Positions 36,952 to 48,073 of a stretch of DNA of 64,000 nt are shown one piece after another. The notes beneath the pieces are model-generated. The model had not been told where the DNA came from and did no database searches. It saw nothing but the letters and a program-made list of their open reading frames with translations. The translations under genes were made by a program, and so were the position numbers. The first letter of the stretch is position 1. Each line of letters begins with the position of its first letter. Origin of the DNA: Synechocystis sp. PCC 7338 (GTDB taxonomy: Bacteria > Cyanobacteriota > Cyanobacteriia > Cyanobacteriales > Microcystaceae); contig NZ_CP054306.1 of the NCBI RefSeq assembly GCF_018282115.1, forward strand, positions 1,039,488 to 1,103,487, given 5' to 3'.

Positions 36952-37611
36952 ATGGCGATCGCCAAACTACCCTGTCAAATTCTACCGAATCTGTATCGTT
37001 TTGCGCCTAATCGGGACACGCTGGGAGGCACCGCCTATTTATTAACCACCGGGGAGGGCAATGTGCTAATTGATTGTCCGGCTTGGCATGGAGAAATTGA
37101 GGAGTGGTTGAAGCAACGGGGCCAGGTACGCTGGCTATGTCTTACTCATCGGGATGGCCATGGTCCCAAAGTCAAAACAATTCAGGAGAAGTTGGGCTGT
37201 CAGGTGGTGGTGCAGGAACAGGAAGCTTACCTATTGCCAGGGGTAAAAGTTTGTCGATTTCAGGAAAAATTGGCGATCGTCCCATCCTTCACTGCCATCT
37301 GGACTCCCGGTTATTCCCCTGGTGCCAGTTGTTATTACTGGGGAGAGAACGACGGCATTCTTTTCACTGGCCGCCATTTACTACCAAATGGTGAAGGCCA
37401 TTTAAGGGCAATACGACAGACAAAAACGTTCCATTGGCCCCGCCAGCAAGCCAGTGTAGAAAAAATTTATCGCTATCTGGATGACAACAATCTGCCCCTG
37501 AAAGCGGTTTGCCCAGGGGGGAATGTGGGTTATTTGCGAGGGGAACAATGGTGCGTAAACCCAAGGAACGCAGTGGAATCAATGCTCAGTGAATTTCAGG
37601 CAAAGATATGA
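36952..37611 (+). CDS. Metallo-beta-lactamase-fold protein with lost metal site
   Basis: A 219-residue protein whose layout follows the MBL fold: NLYRFAP start, LIDCPAW strand (usually DTG), then the metal loop, TPGYSPG and FTGRHLLP. The metal ligands are mostly replaced: HxHxDH is HRDGHG (66-71), the TPGH histidine is Y, and FTGD has become FTGR. The fold is therefore probably intact but not a normal di-metal hydrolase. It could be a binding protein. It lies 101 bases after the 73-residue membrane gene. Confidence 0.75.
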   Translation: MAIAKLPCQILPNLYRFAPNRDTLGGTAYLLTTGEGNVLIDCPAWHGEIEEWLKQRGQVRWLCLTHRDGHGPKVKTIQEKLGCQVVVQEQEAYLLPGVKVCRFQEKLAIVPSFTAIWTPGYSPGASCYYWGENDGILFTGRHLLPNGEGHLRAIRQTKTFHWPRQQASVEKIYRYLDDNNLPLKAVCPGGNVGYLRGEQWCVNPRNAVESMLSEFQAKI

Positions 37612-37705
37612 CCGGGCCTAGAACCATTTAGGTACCCAATCAAACTGGGGAAATAGCGTTGGTCCCGATCCCCTCTCCTCCCAAAAAACTGAGTAAGCAT
37701 TGGGG

Positions 37706-40504
37706 TTAAACGGTTTGGGGTTGTTGCTGGGGTTGGAACTGGAACAGGGAATAAACCACGTTACGGCGGATATCGATCATCATTTCCAGGAACATTTCAT
37801 AACCCTCCTGTTTATATTCAATCAGGGGATCTTTTTGTCCATAACCCCGCAAACCAATGGACTCCCGCAGGGCTTCCATGGACTGGAGATGTTCCCGCCA
37901 GAGATTATCAATCTGTTGCAGGATGAAATACCGTTCCGCTTCCCGCATTAAACCGGGGCGCACTTTGTCCACCTGGTTCTCCTTGAGATCATAGGCCTTG
38001 CGGACTTCTTCATGGAAAAAGGTTTTCATTTCCCATACGGTCATATCTCCCAAGTCTTCCACCGTTAAGTCTTCGAGCAGATAGACAAATTGCTTAGCCT
38101 TATCGAGCATATTTTCCACGTCCCATTCCTCCGGTGGTAATTCCGGATTAACGTAGGCATCGACGATTTCATCCATGGTTTTTTCGGCGTAGACCAATAC
38201 CTGTTCCTTCAGATCTAGTCCCTCCAATACCCGCCGCCGCTCTGCATAAATGGCCTTCCTCTGGTTATTCATTACTTCGTCATACTCAAACACCTGCTTA
38301 CGGATGTCGTAGTAATAGGTTTCCACCTTCTTCTGGGCTCCCTCCAGGGATCCGGTGAGCATTTTCGATTCAATGGGCATGTCCTCTTCCACCCGGAACA
38401 TGTTCATCAGTCCCGCTACTCGATCGCCACCGAAGATTCGTAATAGGTTATCTTCCAGGCTGAGGAAAAAGCGAGTGGAACCGGGATCCCCCTGACGACC
38501 AGCCCGCCCCCGCAGTTGGTTATCTACTCGACGGGACTCGTGGCGTTCTGTACCAATAACGTGCAATCCCCCCAACTCAATCACTTCTTTATGTTCCGCC
38601 GAAGTCAGCACTTCGTACTCCCGGCGAATTTGGTTATAGACTTCCCGCAATTTGAGAATGACAGTATCATCGGTGGGGCCCTTCTCCGAGGCGATCGCCA
38701 ATTTATCTTCCGCCTCTAATTCGGTCAGACTTTGCAGACCGTACTGGTCCACCGCAAACTTTACTGCTTTTTTGAGCAGATCCTCCGTTTCTTGGCTGAT
38801 GGTAGTGGGATAAATATCCGGCGACACCTGCCAAGTTTTGACCTTTTTCTTGCCATTTTGATTACCAAAGCCCTGGGGTTTTTCTCGACCGCTCACCCAA
38901 CCTGTTACTCCGGCCCCCAACTCATCATCTTCCGGGCGGACAATTTTTGGCATCAAATATTCCCGCACCTTGAGGCGGGCCATGTAATCCGCATTACCCC
39001 CCAGGATAATGTCCGTACCCCGACCAGCCATGTTGGTGGCAATGGTAACGGCTCCTTTTCGTCCTGCTTGGGCGACAATTTCCGACTCCCGTTCCACATT
39101 TTCTGGCCGGGCATTGAGCAAATTATGGTGAATGCCGCTAGCTTGCAACAGCCGGGAAATAACCTCGGATTTTTCCACACTAGTAGTACCTACCAGGATG
39201 GGGCGACCTTGTTGGTGCAGTTCTTCACACTCCAGGGCTACTGCTTTCCACTTCGCCTCCTCGTTTTTATAGACCACATCGGGCCAATCCTGACGGCTGG
39301 AAGGACGGTTGGTGGGGGTAATGGTCACCTGGAGGTTATAAACCTTTTCCAATTCCGTTTCTTCCGTTTTTGCTGTCCCCGTCATGCCGGAAAGTTTGGG
39401 ATAAAGCAAAAAGAAATTTTGATAGGTAATGGTAGCCAACGTCTGGCTTTCTTTTTGGATTTCCACCCGTTCTTTAGCTTCGATCGCCTGGTGTAGGCCA
39501 TCACTCCAGCGGCGACCCACCATAATCCGGCCGGTAAACTCATCGACAATCACCACTTCCCCGTTACGGACAATGTAGTTCACATCCTTGAGGAATAATT
39601 CCTTCGCTTTGACAGCGTTGAAAATATAGTGGGCCCAGGGATCGTTTTTATCAAATAGGTCGTTGGTTTTTAATAATTGTTCTGCCTTTTCAAAACCTTC
39701 GTCATTCATCAAGACATTACGTTGTTTTTCGTCCACTTCGTAATGTTCTTCCGGAAGTAACTGGGCGGCAATTTCCGAGGCTTGAAGATATTTCTCCGTC
39801 GGCCGTTCCACTTGGCCAGAAATAATCAAGGGAGTACGGGCTTCATCAATTAAAATCGAGTCGACCTCGTCAATAATGCAAAAGTTAAAGGGGCGTTGTA
39901 CCACCTCAATCATGGACGTGGACATATTGTCCCGCAGGTAATCAAACCCCAATTCACTGTTGGTGGTGTAGGTAATATCACAACCGTAATTTTTTTTCCT
40001 TTCCTCTGGGGTCATACCGGATTGTACCAAACCCACCGTTAGGCCCAAAAAGCGATGGATTTGTCCCATCCATTCCGCGTCCCGTCGGGCCAGGTAGTCA
40101 TTCACTGTCACCACATGAACCCCTTTCCCCGTTAAACCATTCAAATAGGAGGGCAAAGTGGCCACCAGGGTTTTCCCTTCCCCGGTTTTCATTTCCGCAA
40201 TTTGCCCTTTGTGGAGAATGATCCCCCCCAACAGTTGCACGTCAAAGTGACGCATACCGAGTACCCGTTTCCCCGCTTCCCTAACAACGGCAAAGGCCTC
40301 CGGCAAAATTTCATCTAAAATTTCTTCTGTTTCCGCATCGCTGCGGGCCTTGTCCAATGCCTCCCGAAACTCGACGGTCTTATGCTTCAATTCGTCATCA
40401 GACAGGTTTTCGATGTCCTCTTCGTAGAGGTTGACCTCCGCCACGTAGGGCTGAAACTTTTTCAGTTTACGCGTATTAGGATCACCGAAGAGAGCTTTTA
40501 ACAT
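37706..40504 (-). CDS. secA: Preprotein translocase ATPase SecA
   Basis: A 932-residue SecA, the motor that pushes precursors through SecYEG in both the plasma and thylakoid membranes. Walker A MKTGEGKT is at 105-112, and [15 protein letters not shown] and the [11 protein letters not shown] region mark the helicase core. After the scaffold the C-terminus ends in a Gln-rich tail ([10 protein letters not shown]) and has no CxCxSG zinc domain, as in other cyanobacterial SecA proteins. It starts at the ATG at 40504. Confidence 0.98.
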   Translation of the reverse strand: MLKALFGDPNTRKLKKFQPYVAEVNLYEEDIENLSDDELKHKTVEFREALDKARSDAETEEILDEILPEAFAVVREAGKRVLGMRHFDVQLLGGIILHKGQIAEMKTGEGKTLVATLPSYLNGLTGKGVHVVTVNDYLARRDAEWMGQIHRFLGLTVGLVQSGMTPEERKKNYGCDITYTTNSELGFDYLRDNMSTSMIEVVQRPFNFCIIDEVDSILIDEARTPLIISGQVERPTEKYLQASEIAAQLLPEEHYEVDEKQRNVLMNDEGFEKAEQLLKTNDLFDKNDPWAHYIFNAVKAKELFLKDVNYIVRNGEVVIVDEFTGRIMVGRRWSDGLHQAIEAKERVEIQKESQTLATITYQNFFLLYPKLSGMTGTAKTEETELEKVYNLQVTITPTNRPSSRQDWPDVVYKNEEAKWKAVALECEELHQQGRPILVGTTSVEKSEVISRLLQASGIHHNLLNARPENVERESEIVAQAGRKGAVTIATNMAGRGTDIILGGNADYMARLKVREYLMPKIVRPEDDELGAGVTGWVSGREKPQGFGNQNGKKKVKTWQVSPDIYPTTISQETEDLLKKAVKFAVDQYGLQSLTELEAEDKLAIASEKGPTDDTVILKLREVYNQIRREYEVLTSAEHKEVIELGGLHVIGTERHESRRVDNQLRGRAGRQGDPGSTRFFLSLEDNLLRIFGGDRVAGLMNMFRVEEDMPIESKMLTGSLEGAQKKVETYYYDIRKQVFEYDEVMNNQRKAIYAERRRVLEGLDLKEQVLVYAEKTMDEIVDAYVNPELPPEEWDVENMLDKAKQFVYLLEDLTVEDLGDMTVWEMKTFFHEEVRKAYDLKENQVDKVRPGLMREAERYFILQQIDNLWREHLQSMEALRESIGLRGYGQKDPLIEYKQEGYEMFLEMMIDIRRNVVYSLFQFQPQQQPQTV

Positions 40505-40666
40505 GGGACTTGGGGTAGGGAACCGGAGGGAAGTCGAGGGGAAAATTTTGACGGCCAGGCGATCGCCGTTTTGTCAATGTTGACCAAGGACGGAGACGAT
40601 GGTTCGAGAACCCATTGTAACATTCTGTATCGGTGTTATCAGAAAGGGGAAAATGGGATATTTGCT

Positions 40667-41065
40667 CTAGTCCCACCAAAGGAAAACTGCCTGGTCTTGG
40701 CGGAGGGAATTTTCCAATATGGTCAGACCAAAATCTGGATCGTTCCAATCCACCCCTGTCAATAGCAGTTGGGTTTCTGGGGGAAGCTCCCGACCAGAAG
40801 CGATCATCATCGGCAGGGCATCATCGAAACAGCCAAATCCCTGGTCAATAACATCAGGACAAAATTCATAAATTTCCCCAGCTAGGGCTTTCAAATCCGT
40901 TGGTAAGTTCTGAAAGCGGACTATGAGACTATCAAAAGCCACTTCACTGATTTCAATACCATATTGCCCATCCCATTGTTGAAGCTTAGCAATCAAGTCT
41001 TCGGTGGTGATGTCGTAGTTAATGCCGTTGGTTTGTTGCTCAACAATTGCCGTTGGATCGAACAT
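40667..41065 (-). CDS. DUF4253-like hypothetical protein
   Basis: A 132-residue acidic protein. TEDLIAKLQQWDGQYGIEIS near 22-41 and a C-terminal EN/RQDQAVFLWWD resemble the DUF4253 family as I recall it. No catalytic site can be named. It is 36 bases downstream of ruvB on the same strand, so the two may be co-transcribed. Confidence 0.7.
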   Translation of the reverse strand: MFDPTAIVEQQTNGINYDITTEDLIAKLQQWDGQYGIEISEVAFDSLIVRFQNLPTDLKALAGEIYEFCPDVIDQGFGCFDDALPMMIASGRELPPETQLLLTGVDWNDPDFGLTILENSLRQDQAVFLWWD

Positions 41066-41101
41066 AGGATAAACGAATTTTTTGACTACGCCTAAACTTT
41101 T

Positions 41102-42178
41102 CTACCAAGGTAGCAGGGGATTGGGGGGGGTTAACCCTAGGTGTTCGTAGGCGGCGGCAGTGGCAATGCGGCCTCGGCTGGTGCGGGCCAGGTAACCAAT
41201 TTGGAGCAGGTAGGGTTCGTACACTTCCTCGATGGTTTTAGCATCTTCCCCCGTGGCGGCGGCGATCGCCTCTAGACCGGTGGGGCCGCCCTGGAATTGT
41301 TCAATTAAAGTTTGCAAAACTAAGCGGTCGGTCCAATCCAAACCCCGTTTATCTACTTGGTATAAATCCAACGCTTCCGAAGCTAGGACTGGGGTAATTT
41401 CCGGCTGTTGCTTTACCTGGGCGTAATCCCGCACCCTTTTCAGTAAACGGTTGGCAATGCGGGGAGTACCCCTAGCTCGCATGGCGATCGCCTGGGCCCC
41501 GGTCGGAGAAATGGGCACAGCTAATAAACCGGCGGTGCGGAGAATAATTTGTTGCAATTCATCTAGCTCGTAAAATCTTAGTCTTTGAATTAGGCCAAAT
41601 CGATCTCGCAACGGGGAAGTAAGGGAACCGACTTTGGTGGTGGCTCCCACCAGGGTAAACCGGGCCAAATTTAAACTACGGACTTTGGCACTTTGCCCTT
41701 TGCCCATGGTGATATCCAAGCGAAAATCTTCCATGGCGGGGTAGAGTAGTTCCTCCGTTAAGCGATTTAAACGGTGAATTTCGTCGATAAATAAAATATC
41801 TCCCGGTTGCAATGCTAACAATATCCCTGTGATGTCCCGGGGTCGTTCTAATGCTGGAGCCGCAGTGATTTTGCACCGTACCTGCATTTCCTCCGCCAAA
41901 ATTAGAGCTAATGTGGTTTTGCCCAACCCTGGTGGGCCGTATAGCAGGAGATGGTCGATCGCCTCTTGTCGGCCCTGGGCCGCTTGGATGGCAATGCGTA
42001 ACACTTCCTTAAGATCCCGTTGGCCGACGTAATCGTCTAGGGTTTGGGGCCGTAGGGATGCCTCTGGGGGTTCAAAGCTAGGGTTAGCATTTCGTTCCTG
42101 GGCCGTGACTTCCGGGGAAAGCAGATCAGATTTAATATTGGAGGAAGAATTTTGGTTGCCGGAACGTTTGATGGCCAT
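41102..42178 (-). CDS. ruvB: Holliday junction ATPase RuvB
   Basis: RuvB is the hexameric motor of RuvAB branch migration. It has 358 residues, Walker A GPPGLGKT at 81-88, Walker B with DEIHRLN, the sensor/arginine-finger region with SPLRDRFG, and a C-terminal winged helix with YLARTSRGR. The N-terminal 35 residues are a low-complexity extension seen in cyanobacterial RuvB. ruvA and ruvC are not adjacent. Confidence 0.97.
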   Translation of the reverse strand: MAIKRSGNQNSSSNIKSDLLSPEVTAQERNANPSFEPPEASLRPQTLDDYVGQRDLKEVLRIAIQAAQGRQEAIDHLLLYGPPGLGKTTLALILAEEMQVRCKITAAPALERPRDITGILLALQPGDILFIDEIHRLNRLTEELLYPAMEDFRLDITMGKGQSAKVRSLNLARFTLVGATTKVGSLTSPLRDRFGLIQRLRFYELDELQQIILRTAGLLAVPISPTGAQAIAMRARGTPRIANRLLKRVRDYAQVKQQPEITPVLASEALDLYQVDKRGLDWTDRLVLQTLIEQFQGGPTGLEAIAAATGEDAKTIEEVYEPYLLQIGYLARTSRGRIATAAAYEHLGLTPPNPLLPW

Positions 42179-42363
42179 GGCGCAGGGGAATGCTCAGCTC
42201 TGGTCAGTACTCCCCCATCCTACATTGGCGATCGCCGTCGGGTTGCCAAGGCCATGGGGAAAAAGCCCCCCAGCTTTCGATAATCCGCTAACCTGAAATT
42301 AGGTACTTCCCCCACCGATTTACCCATGGCGTTTAAGCATTCAGGGGTTGATTTTTTAAGGTT

Positions 42364-44337
42364 ATGCAAACAACCAGTGACGTTCTCATTATCGGCGGTG
42401 GCATCATCGGTTTGGCGATCGCCGTTGAACTGAAATTAAAACAGAGACAGTTACAGGTCACGGTGCTGAGTCGAGACTTTGCCCAGGCGGCGAGCCACGC
42501 GGCGGCGGGGATGTTGGCCCCCCACGCAGAACAAATTGCCCCAGGCCCGATGCTGGAACTTTGTTTAGCGTCCCGCTGGCGTTATGGAGAGTGGGTAGAA
42601 AAACTGGAACAATTGACGGGGATGGAAACGGGTTATAACCCCTGTGGCATACTCTCCCCTGTATTCGAAGCGCCCCATGGCAAGGTTCCTAGTATCAGCA
42701 GTAGTCCTTGGTTAGACGAGGAAACCATCCGCCACTACCAACCGGGGTTAGGGGAAGATGTGATCGGTGGTTGGTGGCATCCCGATGACGGTCAGGTAGA
42801 TAATCGCAAACTAATCAGCGTCCTACGGCAAGCGGCCCAATCCCTTGGGGTTCGCATCCAGGAAGGAGTCACCGTCCAGGCGATCGCCCAGCGCCATGGC
42901 CAGGTAACGACACTATTGACAGATCAGGGGTCTTTTCAGGCAGATACCTATGTTTTAGCAAACGGCTCCTGGGCCAAGGAATTACTGCCCCTGCCGGTAT
43001 TCCCGGTCAAAGGTCAAATGATGGCCCTGCGGATGCCAGCGGCGACTCACCAACCCTATCCTTTGCCAAGGGTACTTTTTGGACCCCAAACCTATCTGGT
43101 GCCCCGGCAGGATGGTCGCTTAATTGTGGGGGCCACCTCCGAGCGGGTGGACTGGGAGCCCCATAATACGCCCCAGGGTATTCAGACCCTATTAAGCCGA
43201 GCTATCAGACTTTTCCCGGCCCTAGCCGATTGGGCCATTGAGGATTTTTGGTGGGGATTTCGTCCCGGCACCCCCGATGAATTACCTTTCTTGGGCTATG
43301 GCCCCTGTGATAATCTCATTTTGGCGATCGGGCATTACCGTAATGGCATTTTACTAGCTCCCATCACCGGCGGTCTGATCAGCGATTTAATTCTAGACCG
43401 GAACATTCCCCCCCTCATCAAAGCTTTTAGCCCCCAACGTTTTTTAACTCCCAATCCCTCTGTACTGCCCTGCCGCCCTATGACTGCCGTGTTCCCCTCC
43501 GTTGCTAACCCTTCCCTGCCCCATGCTTCCGAAAATTTGGCAGACAGTGAAGACCTGTTAGAAATTGCCGGCCGCAAATTTCACTCCCGTCTCATGACTG
43601 GCACTGGTAAATATCCTTCTTTGACCACCATGCAGGACAGCGTTGCTAGCAGTGGTTGCCAAATTGTGACGGTAGCGGTGCGCCGTGTACAAACCAATGC
43701 CCCAGGCCACGAAGGACTAGCGGAAGCCATTGACTGGTCCACTATCTGGATGTTACCCAACACCGCCGGTTGCCAGACTACGGAGGAAGCTATTCGGGTC
43801 GCCCGGTTGGGGCGAGAAATGGCCAAACTGTTGGGGCAGGAAGACAATAATTTCATTAAACTGGAAGTCATTCCCGACACTCAATATCTATTACCAGACC
43901 CCATTGGTACCCTAGAAGCGGCGGAACAGTTGGTCAAAGAAGGTTTTGCCGTATTGCCCTATATTAACGCTGACCCCTTGTTAGCAAAACGTCTGGAGGA
44001 AGTGGGCTGTGCCACTGTGATGCCCCTCGGTTCCCCCATTGGTTCGGGACAGGGTATCCGCAACACGGCCAACATTGCCATCATCATTGAAAATGCCAAA
44101 GTTCCCGTGGTGGTAGATGCCGGCATTGGCACCCCCAGCGAAGCGGCCCAAGCCATGGAAATGGGTGCCGATGCGGTATTGATCAACAGTGCGATCGCCA
44201 TGGCGGCCAATCCGGTAGCGATGGCCCAGGCCATGGGGATGGCCACCCAAGCGGGCAGGCTAGCCTATCTGTCGGGCAGAATGCCGATTAAAAATCAAGC
44301 CAATGCCAGTTCTCCCCTTACAAACCTAGTGGTTTGA
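42364..44337 (+). CDS. thiG: Glycine oxidase ThiO fused to thiazole synthase ThiG
   Basis: A 657-residue bifunctional enzyme of thiamin synthesis. Residues 1-380 are ThiO, an FAD flavoenzyme with GGGIIGL at 11-17 and a [14 protein letters not shown] end, which oxidises glycine to dehydroglycine. From about 395 the ThiG TIM barrel makes the thiazole phosphate; its Schiff-base lysine is K499 in FIKLEVIPD. The linker (about 365-393) is low complexity. The fusion channels the unstable imine directly to ThiG. No TPP riboswitch is seen upstream. Confidence 0.95.
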   Translation: MQTTSDVLIIGGGIIGLAIAVELKLKQRQLQVTVLSRDFAQAASHAAAGMLAPHAEQIAPGPMLELCLASRWRYGEWVEKLEQLTGMETGYNPCGILSPVFEAPHGKVPSISSSPWLDEETIRHYQPGLGEDVIGGWWHPDDGQVDNRKLISVLRQAAQSLGVRIQEGVTVQAIAQRHGQVTTLLTDQGSFQADTYVLANGSWAKELLPLPVFPVKGQMMALRMPAATHQPYPLPRVLFGPQTYLVPRQDGRLIVGATSERVDWEPHNTPQGIQTLLSRAIRLFPALADWAIEDFWWGFRPGTPDELPFLGYGPCDNLILAIGHYRNGILLAPITGGLISDLILDRNIPPLIKAFSPQRFLTPNPSVLPCRPMTAVFPSVANPSLPHASENLADSEDLLEIAGRKFHSRLMTGTGKYPSLTTMQDSVASSGCQIVTVAVRRVQTNAPGHEGLAEAIDWSTIWMLPNTAGCQTTEEAIRVARLGREMAKLLGQEDNNFIKLEVIPDTQYLLPDPIGTLEAAEQLVKEGFAVLPYINADPLLAKRLEEVGCATVMPLGSPIGSGQGIRNTANIAIIIENAKVPVVVDAGIGTPSEAAQAMEMGADAVLINSAIAMAANPVAMAQAMGMATQAGRLAYLSGRMPIKNQANASSPLTNLVV

Positions 44338-44641
44338 GTGGAATGATGATTTTGAGGAACCGATGGTTTAGGGGTTTTTAAATGGACTTACCTAAGCTTC
44401 GGCGGCGATCGGGGATCAAGAAAGGGCAAACTTGCAGAAATTTGTCCTCAGCATTGGGTAACAACCACTAGGCAGGGAAGTTTCCCTGATCAACCATTTG
44501 GTTTGTTTTGGGTTGGCCAAAAATATGTCGGTCGGCAACCATGGCCAACTATTTCCATTGCCAATGGGTGGGCCCCAGGTTTTGCGCTACCGTGGAAAAC
44601 AGTGACAATGCTAAAACTTTTTGCAAATTTCCAACTTTTCC
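44338..44641. other. Gap without genes between thiO-thiG and bciB
   Basis: I see no coding frame. A 6-bp hairpin CAGGGA/TCCCTG with a 4-base loop lies at 44473-44488 and could end thiO-thiG transcription, but no T-tract follows. Confidence 0.45.
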
Positions 44642-45838
44642 ATGACCGTTCCTGCCCCCCACCAGAAAGCCAAAGGTCTCAAACCCGGTAGTCCCCGTCC
44701 CGCCAAGGAACTCTGTAGTGATTGCGGTCTTTGCGACACCTACTATATCCACTACGTCAAAGAAGCTTGTGCCTTCATTAATCAACAATTTGACCATCTG
44801 GAGGAGCAGACCCACGGCCGCCATCGGGATTTAAATAAGGAAGATGAGGTTTACTTCGGGGTGCATGAAAAAATGATCACGGCCCGCAAACAGGAGCCCA
44901 TCCCCGGAGCCCAGTGGACTGGCATTGTCAGCACCATTGGCTGTGAGATGTTGAACAAAGGCTTGGTGGAAGGGGTGGTCTGTGTGCAAAATACCCCGGA
45001 GGATCGTTTTCAGCCCCAGGTGGTGATTGCCAAAACCCCGGCGGAAGTGCTGGCGGCCAAAGTCAATAAACCGACCCTGTCCCCTAATTTGTCCGTGTTG
45101 GAGGAGGTGGAAAAGTCGGGCTTGAAACGTTTGCTGGTCATTGGTGTGGGTTGCCAGATCCAAGCTCTGCGGGCGGTGGAAAAACAACTGGGCTTAGAAA
45201 AACTCTATGTGCTGGGCACTCCCTGTGTGGATAACGTGTCCCGGGCGGGATTACAGAAATTCTTGGAAACCACCAGCAAATCCCCCGATACGGTGGTGTA
45301 TTACGAATTTATGCAGGATTTCCGGGTGCATTTCAAACATGAAGATGGCTCGACGGAATTAGTGCCGTTCTTTGGTTTAAAAACTAATCAATTAAAGGAA
45401 GTTTTTGCCCCTTCCTGCATGAGTTGTTTCGATTACGTCAATGGCTTAGCGGATCTTGTGGTCGGTTATATGGGTGCTCCCTTTGGCTGGCAATGGTTGG
45501 TGGTACGCAATCAAACAGGGCAGGAAATGCTAGACCTGGTGCAAGACCAGTTACACATTGGCCAGGTGGACTCCAGCGGCGATCGCCATCAGGCAGTGCA
45601 ACAGGGCATTACAGCCTACGATAAAGCCGTAACATTACCCATGTGGGTGGCGAAAATGATGGGTTTGGTAATTGATAAAATTGGCCCGACGGGGTTAGAG
45701 TATGCCCGCTTTTCCATTGATTCCCACTTCACCCGCAACTATCTTTACGTTAAGCGGAACCATCCGGAAAAGTTGGCTAACCATGTGCCCCCCTTCGCCC
45801 AAAAAATTGTTGAGCAGTATAAACTTCCCCAGCAATAA
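44642..45838 (+). CDS. bciB: Divinyl chlorophyllide 8-vinyl reductase BciB (F420-FrhB-like)
   Basis: An iron-sulfur flavoprotein of the FrhB group. In cyanobacteria lacking BciA this protein (slr1923 type) reduces the 8-vinyl group of divinyl (proto)chlorophyllide, needed for normal monovinyl chlorophyll. From the ATG at 44642 it has 398 residues; the TTG at 44621 is less likely. Cluster cysteines are visible as CSDCGLC (25-31) and the C-terminal CMSCFDY, with a flavin-region GVGCQ between them. The product's F420-like name is inherited; a ferredoxin donor is expected. Confidence 0.92.
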   Translation: MTVPAPHQKAKGLKPGSPRPAKELCSDCGLCDTYYIHYVKEACAFINQQFDHLEEQTHGRHRDLNKEDEVYFGVHEKMITARKQEPIPGAQWTGIVSTIGCEMLNKGLVEGVVCVQNTPEDRFQPQVVIAKTPAEVLAAKVNKPTLSPNLSVLEEVEKSGLKRLLVIGVGCQIQALRAVEKQLGLEKLYVLGTPCVDNVSRAGLQKFLETTSKSPDTVVYYEFMQDFRVHFKHEDGSTELVPFFGLKTNQLKEVFAPSCMSCFDYVNGLADLVVGYMGAPFGWQWLVVRNQTGQEMLDLVQDQLHIGQVDSSGDRHQAVQQGITAYDKAVTLPMWVAKMMGLVIDKIGPTGLEYARFSIDSHFTRNYLYVKRNHPEKLANHVPPFAQKIVEQYKLPQQ

Positions 45839-45863
45839 ATCCCCATAAAACTCAAGGAAGGCT

Positions 45864-47066
45864 ATGAAAAAATCTCTATTTCTGGTCGGTGCGTTAGCAT
45901 TTTTTTCTGGTTTACCCGCCGGGGATGCCTGGGGAGAAACCCTGGATGAGAAGGTGCAAAATATCTTGGATGAACATTATCAAACCTATGGAAAGGATGA
46001 ATTTTTTAGTGCTATTCAGTTGTCCACTAAGGTAGGGGATGGAGAAACTAAGACCTATTCAGTGGGCCATAAAAGCCATAGTCCCAACAGTCCCGCTATT
46101 GATGCCAACAGTCTGTTTCAAATTGGCAGTATAACCAAATCTTTTACTGCGGCTCTCCTCCTCCAAGCAGAGGGGGCAGGAAAGGTTACCCTATCTGACA
46201 ATTTTGTCACCTACCTGCCAGAATATGACCGCTGGAGTAGGGTAACAATTACCCAGTTGTTAAATATGACTTCCGGGTTACCCAACTACAGTGATAGCCC
46301 CACTGTTAACTATGGCTTTGCGTACAGTCCAGATCGTATTTGGCGGGACGAGGAATTGGTGGATGTGGTTTATCCCCAGCCCAATTTGCCCGCTCCCCCC
46401 TTAAATATTGGTTATGCCTACACCAACACTGCTTACACCCTAGGTGGTCTTATTTTAGAAAAGGTTTATGGCCAAAGTTATGCTGAGATAATTGATGAAA
46501 AACTTTTGCAACTGTTGGAACTAAAAAATACTTTCTATCCCATTCCCAGTTATCCTCCGGGAATTTTAGCTCGCATGGTGGAGGGAAATAATTTTAACCC
46601 TTACACTAACCCTGAGTTAACAGGCAGACCATTCGATAGTAGCAATCTTTCCTGGGCTGGAGCCGCCGGGGGTCTGGTGGCCAATACACAGGATATTATC
46701 GATTGGGTGAGGGCTTTATTTATCGAAGATCAATTACTTACCCCGGAGCAAAAAGAAAAGTTAACCCAATTAGTTTCCCTTACGAGCGGTGAGCCTATTG
46801 CTGGTACAACGGCCACAGAAACCAGAGGATTCGGTCTAGGAGTCGTCCAGGGTTACCACGAAGATTGGGGACAGTATTGGTTTTATCAAGGGGAGACCAT
46901 TGGTCATCGTTCTTTTTATCTTTATTTTCCCTGTAATGAAATAATTATTTCTGCTTTATTTAATAGCGCTGTTAATGATCAAAATAATAATGTTAAACTC
47001 CTTTTGGTCAGTGTTTATCAAGCCCTCTTGGATGACCAACCAAATTTAGTTTGCAAAAGTGAATAA
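45864..47066 (+). CDS. Secreted serine hydrolase (beta-lactamase/D-Ala carboxypeptidase fold)
   Basis: A 400-residue class C beta-lactamase-like protein. The first 24 residues are a signal peptide. The nucleophile motif is S89-I-T-K92, and Y186-T-N188 is the second catalytic motif; the third (HxG/KTG) is not obvious, with HRSF near the C-terminus. Targets may be peptidoglycan peptides or esters. The gene has a lower GC feel than its neighbours and lies 26 bases after bciB. Confidence 0.85.
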   Translation: MKKSLFLVGALAFFSGLPAGDAWGETLDEKVQNILDEHYQTYGKDEFFSAIQLSTKVGDGETKTYSVGHKSHSPNSPAIDANSLFQIGSITKSFTAALLLQAEGAGKVTLSDNFVTYLPEYDRWSRVTITQLLNMTSGLPNYSDSPTVNYGFAYSPDRIWRDEELVDVVYPQPNLPAPPLNIGYAYTNTAYTLGGLILEKVYGQSYAEIIDEKLLQLLELKNTFYPIPSYPPGILARMVEGNNFNPYTNPELTGRPFDSSNLSWAGAAGGLVANTQDIIDWVRALFIEDQLLTPEQKEKLTQLVSLTSGEPIAGTTATETRGFGLGVVQGYHEDWGQYWFYQGETIGHRSFYLYFPCNEIIISALFNSAVNDQNNNVKLLLVSVYQALLDDQPNLVCKSE

Positions 47067-47068
47067 TA

Positions 47069-48073
47069 ATGGCGGAAGAGCTCAATTTTTTTCCCCTTAA
47101 TGCTTTGCTGATTCTCGCAGGATCTGCCTGGTTAGATTTTCTCCTGGGGGATCCCAAGTCTTGTTTGCATCCAGTGCAATTGATGGGCTGGACAATTGAT
47201 TTTACCAGTCAGTGGATTATCAAAAACTTTACTGGTCAAACGACTCGACGTTTATGGGGGATTTTTTTAGGATTAAAAATAATTATCGGCAGTGGCTTTC
47301 TACCTTGGTTAATAATTAACTTAGCTGAAAAATTCTCTCCTGTTTTAGCCATAATTATACAAATAGTGGGGGTTTCTAGTTGTTTTGCCGGTCATAGTTT
47401 AGCCCAGGCGGCGCGGTCAGTGATCGAACCTTTACAAATGGGGGATTTGCCCACTGCGCGACAAAAATTAGCCCTCTTCGTGGGGAGGGATACGGATAAT
47501 CTATCGGAGACGGAGATTTTAAGGGCCACGGTGGAAAGTGTGGCGGAAAATACAGTGGATGGAGTCACTGCGCCTTTGTTCTACGCTTTACTGGGATTGG
47601 CTTTACCTTTCATTGGCCCCTGGCCCTTGGCGATCGCCTATAAGTCAGTCAGTACGCTGGATTCCATGGTGGGCTATAAACGGGAGCCCTATACGGATTT
47701 AGGCTGGTTCAGTGCTCGGCTGGAAGATTGTTTAACTTGGTTACCCTGTCGCCTCACCGTATTAATGCTGGCGTTACTATCGAAAAAAACCAAGCAAGTC
47801 TTGGCCATGGCCCGTCGGGATGGGCCCCTCGATCCCAGTCCCAATTCTGGTTGGAGCGAAGCAGTTTATGCGGCCATTTTAGGAGTGCAACTGGGGGGTG
47901 ATAACTATTACCAAGGGGTGTTGAAAAAGAAACCTTTATTAGGAGATGCCATTGAGCCTTTAACCACAGCCAAAATTACCCAAAGTTTATGGTATTCCCG
48001 CACAGTTTTTCTCTGGCAATTATTATTAGGGTTAATGGCAATATTAGCCATCCAAGCGGGTGCTATGTCTTAG
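47069..48073 (+). CDS. cobD: Adenosylcobinamide-phosphate synthase CobD/CbiB
   Basis: A 334-residue membrane protein that joins the aminopropanol arm to cobyric acid, late in (pseudo)cobalamin synthesis. Signature elements are [16 protein letters not shown] near the start, [22 protein letters not shown] in the middle and a region with [22 protein letters not shown]. It follows the serine hydrolase by 2 bases and overlaps the convergent prfB end by 30 bases. Cyanobacteria make pseudocobalamin, so this step is likely used. Confidence 0.94.
   Translation: MAEELNFFPLNALLILAGSAWLDFLLGDPKSCLHPVQLMGWTIDFTSQWIIKNFTGQTTRRLWGIFLGLKIIIGSGFLPWLIINLAEKFSPVLAIIIQIVGVSSCFAGHSLAQAARSVIEPLQMGDLPTARQKLALFVGRDTDNLSETEILRATVESVAENTVDGVTAPLFYALLGLALPFIGPWPLAIAYKSVSTLDSMVGYKREPYTDLGWFSARLEDCLTWLPCRLTVLMLALLSKKTKQVLAMARRDGPLDPSPNSGWSEAVYAAILGVQLGGDNYYQGVLKKKPLLGDAIEPLTTAKITQSLWYSRTVFLWQLLLGLMAILAIQAGAMS

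Noticed and set aside
38732-39496. 254-codon plus frame inside secA
   Set aside because: It is opposite to secA, whose protein sequence is unmistakable over the whole region. Antisense openness comes from codon bias.
42297-42363. TPP riboswitch upstream of thiO-thiG
   Set aside because: No THI-box CUGAGA core or paired stems are seen in the short leader.
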